Positions 55,269 to 64,000 of a stretch of 64,000 nt of DNA are shown in pieces. Under the pieces are notes generated by a model. That model was not told the DNA's origin. It worked only from the letters and a program-made list of their open reading frames with translations, and searched no databases. The stretch covers positions 1 through 64,000 of the forward strand of contig SJRY01000320.1 in the NCBI GenBank assembly GCA_011319805.1. The letters are read 5' to 3'. Position 1 is the first letter of the stretch; every line of letters begins with the position of its first letter. The translations under genes were made by a program, and so were the position numbers. The DNA is from Macrocybe gigantea. Its lineage: Eukaryota; Basidiomycota; Agaricomycetes; Agaricales; Callistosporiaceae.

Positions 55269-56740
55269 TACCCCCCATTAGGGATTGTATCCTTGCAATC
55301 ATGTTCTTCTTTCTCATCATCCTTCTAGTTCTTCTCATGCTTGTCCTCGCCTATGATTTTTTGATTCTGTCATTGCTGCCATGCTTGCCAAGCTGCATCC
55401 AATCGGTCCTTGACTTCTTTCGGATCCGCCATCCAGCCGGTAAGGGTCTCCTTTTTCAGCAGCGTTTTCATTTGCTGACCACATGGGTAGACCCAGATTT
55501 CATTGGCCATTGATGAGCGCTCCATGCCACTGACCGCTAATAAGTCCTAATCTGGTAATCCTGCTTCCACATTCAAAATCACTACCACTACTCGGCCCCC
55601 TCAGCATGATATTGCAGTCTAGCTGCTGACTTCTCATTCGAGTGCTCGGGATGTTGACAACTCTGTGAGGCTTCCATTCCAGGTCCTAGACACTTCACCA
55701 AATACATTGCACCTGTACATTCCAGACATTCTGTGCTTCCTATACCACTCAATCCAGTCAGGCAGTCCTATTCCTATATGCCTTCCCCAATTTCCAGATT
55801 CTGATATGACAAGACTATTACCATTTTCGGTATCGCACTGCCTCATGCCTTCCTGCATTTCCAACACTGCCTCGCTGCAGTACATTTGAAACAAGGGATT
55901 TCGAACACACTACCATTTCATCCACTCTCATTTTGAAATTCATGACTCATATTTCACTGATACATTCTATGTTCCTTAGATTATATTCACATTCCATTCT
56001 ACGATGCGTGGCACCAGCTTCAGGATGTTCTTTTACCTACTGTTTTGCCTTTTATGTTCAAATTTTGAATGGACTTACATTTCTCCAACGTTTCAGCCAT
56101 GAAATGACCCTTTCGAAATCATACAATATGTTCTCTCATTTGGTTTCGACTTCGCCAGTTATTCCAATACTCCAAATCTTCTTACCTATAAAAACCCATA
56201 TACTTGGCATTTGTAAAAACATAGAAAAAGTTACCGTCTCAGTCCTTCAGCAGTCTCACAGTCTATGGCTTGTATGGAGTTCTTGTATTATCCAATTCCA
56301 AAGTGTCACACTCATGTGGAGCCACAATACTTAGTCTTGAAATCAGTGTCCCTGACTTTGCATGGAAGCCACCATCATCAAAACCCTTCCGAAACCCTCA
56401 CTGAAGCCCCTGATATCACTCGGGAACTCAGCTAAGTCTACACCACCTTGTTTCAACAACCCCAAAATCCACTCAAAACCATCCATAATCACTCTGTTCC
56501 ATTCCCTCTTTACTCTTCAGTCCCTCGGGTTACTCTGCAACTTGAACAGCTTATAGTTTATACAACCTCAGATAGGGACTGACACTTCCTTCATTCCACC
56601 TTGTTGGTTTGTAGGTTAGTGCTTCCTGATAGTTATCACCATATAGTCGAAGAGGACCTTTGGTGACTGGGTTTGATGGAGGCAGGTGTGTACTACCTTT
56701 TTCAGTGTGGGTCACAGTGGCAGCTGATGTTGTCCTTTGT
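55269..56740 (-). other. G3 region after the chromodomain, no gene seen
   Basis: About 1.47 kb between the end of integrase and the 3' LTR. Short frames only on both strands, none recognised. Probably a long 3' untranslated or fully decayed coding tail of G3. Confidence 0.5.
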
Positions 56741-58000
56741 CTAGGGATGGTGCCTTGGGGTTCTCATGATGAAATTTTGCGACCATGTTTGGCACATCTT
56801 TGTTAACATTTTCAGCAGGCTCCCAAGTAGCATCCTCCAAAGGGTAGCCCTTCCAGTGTACTCTGTATTGTAGTTTTCCTCTGTTCCATCAGAAATTTAT
56901 TACAGCCTCCACTTCATATTGCTTCTCTCCTTCCATGATGATGGGAGGAGGTCGTTTAAGAATTGTTACCGCTTTCTGTCATGGAAATGCTGGTGCCATG
57001 TACGGGGTAAGTTCGGACTCATTTTGGACAGGGTGTATCTTCCAGTGTTCTGGTAGTTCGAGTTCATATGCCAATTCTCCAATTCGCTGTTTGACTTTGA
57101 ATGGACCGAACCATTTGTCATTAAGCTTGTCAGTCGGCTGGTCAGTTGTAATATTTGTTCCTTCCAGCCAGACTTGATCACCTTCATGGTATTCTCAGGC
57201 AGGCTTCTGTTTCCAGTCATATATCCATTTCATTGTCTTAGCGGCTTTTAACAGAGAGGCCTCAGCTTTGGTCCAAATTTCCTTCATCATATCAGCGAAC
57301 TCCTCTGCAGTCTGTGATTTAGCATTATGCTTTGGAGGTTCCTTTCCAGTGTACAGATGTCACCTGTGGTTTAAGTAAAATGGAGAATATCTGGTTGCCA
57401 AGTGAATTTGATTGTTATAGGAAAATTTGGCCATTGGTAGCCAGTCTGCCCAGTCTGTTTGCCGATGGTTCACAAAGAGTTTCAGGTACTGCTCAAGTTC
57501 CTGATTGACTCATTCTATTTGTCTATTGGTCTGTGGATGATACAGCATTGAGGGAGCTCCTTTGATTCTCAAAAGCACATAGAGGTCTGTCATGAATGCG
57601 GAGACAAATTGTCATCCTCTGTCACTGATAACTTTCTTTGGGAGTCCATAATTAAAGAATATGGTGTCATGTAGATTGCAAGTGACTCCTTCTGCCATGA
57701 TTTCCATATTGACTGGTATGAATTTGGCTCCTTTTGTGAACTGATCTACTGTTACCATTATGCCATTGAACCCTTGAGATTCGGGGAGGGGTCTGATGAG
57801 ATCTATGGATATGATCTCCCATGGTTCCTTCGGTACCTCATTTGGGTGAAGTGGGGCATGCTTCCGATCTCTGATGATCTTCGTTCATTGGCATTTGTCA
57901 CATCCTTTGACATATGCCTTGACATCATTCATCATTTTGGGCCACCAGAAGTTGCGCATGATTAACTCATATGTCTTCATTTGTCCTGGGTGTCCTGAGA
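56741..58000 (-). pseudogene. G3 integrase with chromodomain
   Basis: Minus strand: zinc region ends [20 protein letters not shown] (about 57950-57890); core with LPESQGFNGIMVTVDQF (57785-57735), VISDRG*QFVSAF (57645-57610) and YHPQTNRQIE*VNQELEQYL (57545-57490). The GPF/Y region is near 57120 (KWFGPFKVKQRIGEL). The chromodomain YRVHWKGYPLEDATWEPAENV lies at about 56870-56810. Scattered stops (for example before QFV) kill it. The chromodomain places G3 among chromoviruses. Confidence 0.85.
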
Positions 58001-59588
58001 TCTAATCCAAGTGATAGGTTTCAATGATCCATTCCCTTATCTTTTGGCTTTTGGGAACGTAGTACTATTTTAGCCATGTAACGATTTGGTCATTTTCTTC
58101 CCAGCTGTATTTGCCTTCATCGAGATGTTTCTGAACCTCAGGCTCTCTTTGTTTCCAAGCCCGTTTGATCTGGTCCAGAATGTCCTGGAATTCTGGTATT
58201 GGCATGATCTTTGCTATAAAAATCTGGTGAAAAAGCTCTGGCTTTAGGAGTATGACATTCTCATTATCATTCTCCCCCTTTTCATGGTCTGGTTGTCTCA
58301 ACAGACTGTCTGCCTTCATTATTGATTTCCCGGGTTTGTGCTCTAGGATGAAGTCATAGTCCTAAAGTTCTGAAATCCAATGAGCTTGTCTGCGATTTAG
58401 CTTCTGAGGCTTTCAGAAGTATTTGAGATTCTTATGGTCTGTCCAAATTTCAAATTTCTATTTAGTGCTGCAAAGGTATTGACGCCATTCCTCAAGTCTG
58501 GTTATAATCATGAGCATCTCTTTATCATAGATCTCATAGTTCCATTCTGTCGGGTTTAATGACTTTGACATGAAAGCCACCAGTCTTCAAGTACCATTGG
58601 ATTGTTCCTGAGAAAGGACGCTACCTATTGCATAATTCGAAGCGTTGACTTCTATTCAGAACTTTCCATCATCTCAGGGCATTGCAATGATCAGCGCTGA
58701 ACAGATCCAATTCTTTAATCCATCAAATGCATCATCTTGGGCTTTTCCCCATGTCCAGTTGGCCTTTCTGGTCAATTCTGTCAAAGGTTTCACAATTTTT
58801 GTGAATCCTTCAATGAAAAGCCAATAAAAATTGCAAAAGCCTAAAAACTGCTGGATGTCCCTTTTGCAGGTGGGTTTTGGCCATCCTTTGATACCTTCGA
58901 CTTTTATGGGATCCATCTTAATGCCATTTTCCAAGATGATCATTCTGAAGTACTCTACTTCCAATTGATGAAACAAACACTTCTCAGGTTTTAGGTAAAG
59001 CTTATTGTCCTTCAGCTTTTCTAGCACACATTGGACAAGTTGTCTGTGTTCATTCAAATCTTTATTAAAGATAAGAATGTCATCCATGTAGATGACTACA
59101 TGTCCCTGATCAATTTCATATTTGAAAATCATGTTCATCATCATTTGAAAGGTAGCCAGTAAATTTGTCAGTCCGAAGAACATGACCAGGGGTTTGAACA
59201 TTCCCTGGTTTGTCTGAAATGCAGCTTTCCATTTGTCACCTTCTTTCATGTGGACATTATTGTATCCCCATTGGATATTGAGTTTCGTAAAGAACTTTGC
59301 TCCCTTCAGCTTGTTGATTAATTCTTGGATCAGGGGGAGTGGGTACTTGTTCTTTATCATCATGTCATTCAGTTTTCGATAATCCTGCACAGATCATAGG
59401 GATCCATCCTTCTTTTTCATGAAGAAGAAAGGCAAGGCCATTGGTGACTTTGACAGTCTGATTCATCCAGTGTTTAGATTTTCATCTAAAAAGGCATCTA
59501 ACTGTTTCTGTTCATCTAGCGTCAGGGGGTAGACCTTGCAGTCCTGGAGTTTAGCTCCTGGGACAAGTTCGATCACATGGTCCCAAGG
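58001..59588 (-). pseudogene. G3 reverse transcriptase and RNase H
   Basis: RT is open for 239 codons from 59390 to 58674: VQDYRKLNDMMIKNKYPLPL, KFFTKLNIQWGYNN, active-site YMDD (complement of 59079-59090), KPEKCLFH and the QQFLGFCNFYWLFIEGFTK connection. Upstream lies LDAFLDENLNTG*IRLSKSP (about 59500-59440). RNase H follows: VNASNYAIGSVLSQEQSNG (about 58650-58600), WTDHKNLKYF (about 58440) and KADSLLRQPD near 58310, with stops between. The RT core is the best-preserved gypsy enzyme in the window. Confidence 0.85.
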
Positions 59589-60233
59589 TCATCGCAGTGG
59601 TAGTTCATCAAACAACTCTTTTCCAAACACTGAATCCTTGAAACAGTGGTATTCTTCTGATATGATTTCCTCAAAGGTTTTAGCCTTTGTTGCTTTTGCT
59701 GTCACTTCTGCCAGTTTGGAAGCCATCATTTGGAAAGCCCTTAGATGGAACTCTTGGTTCATGTCGATCATCAAGAGTTTTTCTCTATTTTCGAAGTCTA
59801 CCTCATTTGTTTCGATAGAGGTGTTGTCATCTTCAGGGTTTCCTATTCGGACAATCTGCTGGCACTCTTCGGGGCATCGATTGAATGTGATCTTCTCTGT
59901 CTTCCAATCGATCTGAGTATTGTGATGTTTAACCCACTCGTAACCGATGAAGATCTGGCCCTTTCTGAGTTCAGTAACTGAGAAGACCATTCGCTCAACG
60001 TGGTCTTGGATCTGGACTCTTAATTCAACATATTCACATATGTCACCTGCCATGTTATGGGTTCCATCTGCATTGTGGACTGGAATAGGAATTGGATATC
60101 TTTTTGTATTGATTTCCTTTTCCTTAATGAACTTCTGATCTATGCAAGATCTGGTACATCCCATATCGAGCAAAGCTTTCACACTATATGTCCATCCAGT
60201 ATCCAGAGTCGTGATCATCAAAGGTACATCCAT
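59589..60233 (-). CDS. G3 retropepsin-type protease segment
   Basis: 214-codon open frame on the minus strand. VKALLDMGCTRSCIDQKFI near residue 18 is the retropepsin active-site region, but the middle position of D-S/T-G is Met (DMG), so activity is doubtful. IGYEWVKHHNTQIDWKTEKI near residue 97 is the typical downstream LG-like block and substrate-binding end. The C-terminal half leads towards RT. It is part of a former gag-pol; the Met start is just where the frame opens. Confidence 0.75.
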   Translation of the reverse strand: MDVPLMITTLDTGWTYSVKALLDMGCTRSCIDQKFIKEKEINTKRYPIPIPVHNADGTHNMAGDICEYVELRVQIQDHVERMVFSVTELRKGQIFIGYEWVKHHNTQIDWKTEKITFNRCPEECQQIVRIGNPEDDNTSIETNEVDFENREKLLMIDMNQEFHLRAFQMMASKLAEVTAKATKAKTFEEIISEEYHCFKDSVFGKELFDELPLR

Positions 60234-60639
60234 CTGATTTCCATTGCTGCCTCTGACAAATCATGGCTTTTGTCTGAGGTTGAGCAGTGTGTAGAGAGCA
60301 TCATGATTGTTCATCTGATTGATCTCATGGAGTCTTTCCAGAGAGATGTCCTTTTGTCACAATTGATCCGTCCATGCTTTAAGGATTGAGTATGCCTTGG
60401 ACTCATCCTGCTGATAAATCTGCTGAGCTACCCAGAATAGGGTGTATCCTTTTACAAGACTGAACTCTTGTGTACCTTCTCATTTGAAATATTCTTTAAG
60501 ATCAGGAATGTCTCTTATATTCATATTTGATGATACATAATCAGCCGGTAAAGCGGTGCTTCTTCCCAGCTCTATTAAAAACCCTGTTTGAGCTCTTCGA
60601 TCTTAGCAGTGGCAGTAGTCTCATCCTGTGTTTCTACAT

Positions 60640-61664
60640 TCCATGTGACATAATTTGGCCAGGGGTTTGTTGGGCAGTTTTATCCGATATGTCCCTTCTG
60701 TCCACACTGGAAGCAGCGGCCTTCGTGCCTCATCTGGTTGACATCCATGGCATTCAGGTCAGGCTGTCCTTGAGCATTACCAGTCACTAGTGCCAGAGTT
60801 TGCTCCTTAGGTGCTATAGTTCCTTGAGCTGGTTTCTGTGTTTGCTTGGGAGCAAATCGCTCCTTCATACTGAATTCCTTTTGGGCCTGGCGATATTGCT
60901 GGTCTAGTTCTGTCATGCATTTATACCACCAGTCAATGTCCTCCTCACAGACACCTCCTAGTTCAATAATGCATCATCCAAGTGCCTGGTCAAGTCCGTG
61001 TTTAAAGATATCAATGAGAGTAATATTATTGTATTCTGTTAAGGGAGCCCAGCTTGGGAAATCAATGATATAGTCCTCAACCGGTCATCGTCACTGCGAC
61101 AGTTTCTTAATCTGGATGATTACATCATTCCTAGTCTCTGTGGTCATAAAGAACTTGCAGGCTTCTGCCTTGAAGTTCACCCAGTCCTTGAACGGTGGAA
61201 GGTGTCCAAGGGGGTCCGTCCTGACTTCTGGAGTATTAGCCATTGCTGGCATAACGATGCAGCCATGTTCCCAATCATCGTAGGTGGAATGGCTTCTGAA
61301 TTTCTGCCTATGTCTGTTTAATTCTGTCTTAAACTCAAGCCACTCTTGTAGCTTGGAGTCTGCCCAGTTCTGTGCATGTTCGGCCTTGCCTCCCATGATC
61401 TGTTGCAACACATAGGTGATCATATCCCATTTGTTGGTTATTTCCTCTTTATCGAAATAGACTTCCATACATTGAAGCCAGCTTCTGATTAAACTGGGAT
61501 CCCCTTTATATGGATCCAGTAGTTCTGATTTTGTTCTTTTGGGCTTCTTGCCCAAGTCCAGTTCTTCTTTGATTGTGTCGACCAAAGTCCGTGTTACATT
61601 TTGAACCTGTTTGGCCTGCTGTGGGTTGTTTCGAAGGATACCCCAGGCCAGGGCAAGAGGGTTG
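60640..61664 (-). pseudogene. G3 gag, 5' end cut by G4
   Basis: Minus strand, starting mid-gag at NPLALAWG, then open from 61585 to 61091 (capsid part: LDPYKGDPSLIRSWLQCMEVYFDKEE). After stops, the C-terminus 60916-60680 carries knuckle RCFQCGQKGHIG. About 90% of residues match the G4 gag at 63046-64000. The missing N-terminus and 5' LTR should lie beyond the G4 insertion. Confidence 0.85.
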
Positions 61665-62078
61665 TGTTACGATTTCAGGCTAATCGTTATCTTGACGATG
61701 GGCACGTGACTCAAAAGCCACATGACGAACACGTGATAGACGCAATGCGATAAATAAGATACAATGCAGCGACTCGAGGAAACCCTATGACAACGATGCA
61801 TCAGCGCTGACTAGGGCAAAGGGTTATTGCGCAGCATCTGCAGGACAACGCATGGAGTGCAGTCAAATTCTTACTCAAGCAGACAAGGGCTTAGGGTTTC
61901 ATGCAGCATGAGGCTAGCGTACTCATGGTCCGTGCTCGGTAGCCAGAATGTATAAATACCTAAATTGTACGAAGTAGAATCCAGCTTTGAGCTGGCTTAT
62001 AATAGCATTCCTATCCCCACCTCTTATCTCTAAGGATTAGTTAGAGTGACCTGCATGCAGATTTGGTTTTGCATAGCA
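61665..62078 (+). repeat. G4 5' LTR
   Basis: 414 bp from TGTTACGATT to GCATAGCA (TG...CA), with TATAAATA near 61950. Homologous to the G3 LTR at 54850-55268. The five bases GGTTG before it (61660-61664) should recur at the far end of G4. Confidence 0.8.
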
Positions 62079-62725
62079 AAAGCTCGAAGCTAGCACCAGC
62101 GCACCTTACTACTTCTCTCCTCCTCCACGCCCTTCCTCCGTTGCCAGATGGCCTCGAGTGCCGTGCGACCAAAGGAACCTGCTACGTCGTTACAACTCTT
62201 CCCCCAACCCAAACTAACATTTTTACTTCCCACCACCACTCCTCACCCCACGCCAACTTTTGTTCTGGTCTCTGTCATTGGTCTTTGTTCATTGCATTTG
62301 GAAGTGTGAGAGGACTAGGGGTAACGTTGAGCCCAACCCCGTCCGAATTGAACATCATAAGGCTGTGCTGGGATAATCCTTGGAGAGTTCCACCGCGCGT
62401 CTGACCGGGTAGTGTGCTAACCCAGGGCATACTAAAGCAAGAGAGACCAGAGGACTCGGATGTGTGGACAGTCCCCACCCATCGACCACCCCTCAAACAC
62501 GCCCTTGAAAGTCATTGTCGGGGACGCGTGTTGACCCGAAACAAGAAAGGGATTGCTGGACCGCTAGAATCTCTGATGATGAAACCTTCCTTGACTGCTG
62601 TTTGGGGCATCCCCATTGTGACGAGGATTTGAGCCGACCCATCCACAGTTTAACAGGCACCACCCTTTTCCCTGGACCCAACCAAAGCAGGAGTCGACGG
62701 TCACGTGCCGCCTGCATGGTACTAA
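62079..62725 (+). other. G4 leader, no gene seen
   Basis: About 650 bp, C-rich, between the LTR and the coding part. No frame here is supported by homology, and I could not assign the primer-binding site with confidence. Confidence 0.5.
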
Positions 62726-62782
62726 TTGACTATTCTATCACACAAAATCGCCCCGTCTCCAACCTCGCCTCCTTCCGCATGA

Positions 62783-63016
62783 GAATCTGCCATAACCCCC
62801 TTTACCGATGACACATCGGATACACCCTCATCTGAAAAGACCTCCACCTTCGAAGCCATACAGTCCAGGTCGAGTATGAGTACTGGACCAACTATTACTC
62901 CAACCTCTCTCCCCGATGCAACCCTTCTGTTTTTATCTGGGACGAAGACCCCCCAGAACTTGAATTCTATCCCCAACTTCACCGAAAAAAAAGAAATCCC
63001 TGAGCGACATCCATAA
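62783..63016 (+). CDS. Ser/Thr/Pro-rich ORF upstream of G4 gag
   Basis: Open for 77 codons to TAA 63014-63016, which shares its last A with the gag ATG (TAATG). The peptide is rich in Ser, Thr and Pro (for example DTPSSEKTSTFEAI and SMSTGPTITPTSLPD). The same frame continues upstream to 62726 through one TGA (62780-62782) with similar composition (SPTSPPSA), so a longer protein may once have existed. No family recognised; possibly a gag-associated leader peptide. Confidence 0.4.
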   Translation, partial: ESAITPFTDDTSDTPSSEKTSTFEAIQSRSSMSTGPTITPTSLPDATLLFLSGTKTPQNLNSIPNFTEKKEIPERHP

Positions 63017-64000
63017 TGGAGCTCATTGCTGCCCTCTTCGCTTTCATCACCATCATCCTTACCACCTTGTTTGCTGCCAATCCGCTTGCCTTAGCCTGGG
63101 GCACCCTCTGAAACAACCCTCAACAGGCCGAACAGGTACAGAATGCGACTCAGACTTTGGTCGATGCAATCAAAGAAGAATTGGACTTGGGCAAGAAGCC
63201 CAAGAGAATGAAATCGGAACTGCCAGATCCATATAAAGGGGACCCCGGCCTGATCGGAAGCTGGCTTCGATGCATGGAAGTCTATTTCGACAAAGAAGAG
63301 ATCACCAATAAATGGGACATGATCACTTACGCACTGCAACGGATCACGGGAGGCAAGGCCGAACGTGTACAGAACTGGGCGGACTCAAAGCTACAAGAGT
63401 GGCTAGAGTTCAAGATGGAATTGAACGGACGCAGGCAGGAGTTTGGAAACCACTCCACCTACGATGATTGGGAACACAGCCACATCATTACGCTGGCAAC
63501 GGCTAACACTCCGGAAGTCAGGACAGATCCCCTTGGACACCTCCCACCATTCAAGGACTGGGAGAACTTCAAGGTGGAAGCCCGTGAATTCTTTATGACT
63601 ACGGAGACACGGAACAATGCAATTATCCGAATTAAGGAACTGTCGCAATGCCGACGACCAGTTGAGGACTACATTGTCGAATTCCGGAGCTGGGCTCCCT
63701 TGACGGAATATAACGACATCGCCCTCATCGACATCTTTAAACACGGACTCAACCAGGTGCTCGGACAATGCATCATTGAACTAGGAGGTGTCTGCGAGGA
63801 GGACATCGACTGGTGGTACAAACGTGCAACAGAACTGGACCGGCAATACTGCCAGGCCCAAAAGGAATTCGGTGCGAAGGAGCGATTCGCTCCCAAGCAA
63901 ACACAGAAACCAGCACAGGGAACCACAGCGCCTAAGGAGCAAACTCCGGCACTAGCGACCGGTAATGCTCAAGGACAGCCCAACCCTAATGCCATGGATG
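63016..64000 (+). pseudogene. G4 gag (runs off window)
   Basis: Starts MELIAALFAFITIIL at 63016, a strongly hydrophobic N-terminus (residues 2-25 could span a membrane). TGA at 63109-63111 stands where G3 has CGA. After it the frame is open to the window edge: ATQTLVDAIKEELDLGKK, the capsid-like DPYKGDPGLIGSWLRCMEVY, VEDYIVEFRSWAPLTEYND, and the linker before the zinc knuckle seen in G3. If the TGA is a simple CpG transition, only one lesion is visible. Confidence 0.85.

Larger units (their letters stand above)
54850..61664 (-). mobile_element. gypsy chromovirus G3, minus strand
   Basis: Element read from 61664 down to 54850: gag, protease, RT, RNase H, integrase, chromodomain, a long 3' region, 3' LTR. 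Its 5' LTR and gag start are displaced, because the LTR of a related plus-strand element (G4) begins at 61665 inside its gag codons. Decay is moderate, with stops mostly at former Trp, Arg and Gln codons. Confidence 0.88.
61665..64000 (+). mobile_element. gypsy element G4 (5' part)
   Basis: Plus-strand gypsy element related to G3 and inserted in its gag. LTR, leader and most of gag are in view; pol lies beyond the window. It is less decayed than G3 and retains many CG dinucleotides. Confidence 0.87.

Overview
This is a gene-poor, transposon-packed stretch of a fungal genome, most likely an agaricomycete (basidiomycete). I infer this from the families present: Tad1-like non-LTR retrotransposons with an RNase H domain, Ty3/gypsy chromoviruses with terminal chromodomains, and heavy CpG-biased decay. 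I found no host protein-coding gene, no rRNA and no convincing free-standing host tRNA gene. Essentially every recognisable coding stretch belongs to a retroelement, and species cannot be assigned.

Layout. 1-42224 is a pile-up of copies of one LINE family (about 6.4 kb when complete: 5'UTR, ORF1 gag-like protein with CCHC knuckles, a 4-nt ATGA overlap, ORF2 with APE endonuclease, RT, RNase H and a C-terminal zinc motif, then a 3'UTR with hairpins and poly(A)). Copies lie in both orientations; three begin at exactly the same 5' base, each butted head-to-head against a truncated inverted copy (near 11840, 20034 and 28184). Two 525-bp terminal-repeat retrotransposons in miniature (TRIMs; 8752-9276 and 10537-11061) sit in LINE sequence, and each 227-bp LTR contains a complete tRNA-like pol III unit. 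Two long SINE-like elements (3475-4411 and 16831-17594) and a third (51633-52723) also carry tRNA-type A and B boxes. The third ends in the LINE 3' tail and has a 13-bp target-site duplication.

42225-54628 is an old, riddled gypsy element (G1) interrupted by a complete gypsy chromovirus (G2, 43838-49811, LTRs and probable target duplication) and by the third SINE. 54850-61664 is a minus-strand gypsy chromovirus (G3), cut at its gag 5' end by a plus-strand relative (G4, 61665 to the window edge).

How they work together. The LINE supplies the endonuclease and RT that very probably mobilise the SINE sharing its tail. The TRIM has no protein and must borrow a copia-type enzyme; its primer site matches the anticodon arm of initiator tRNA-Met (half-tRNA priming). 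Most nonsense codons in the younger LINEs are CGA to TGA or CAG to TAG, the pattern of CpG methylation/RIP-like decay. The most interesting content is the tRNA-bearing LTR of the TRIM, the LINE-tailed long SINE family, and the repeated head-to-head LINE junctions.
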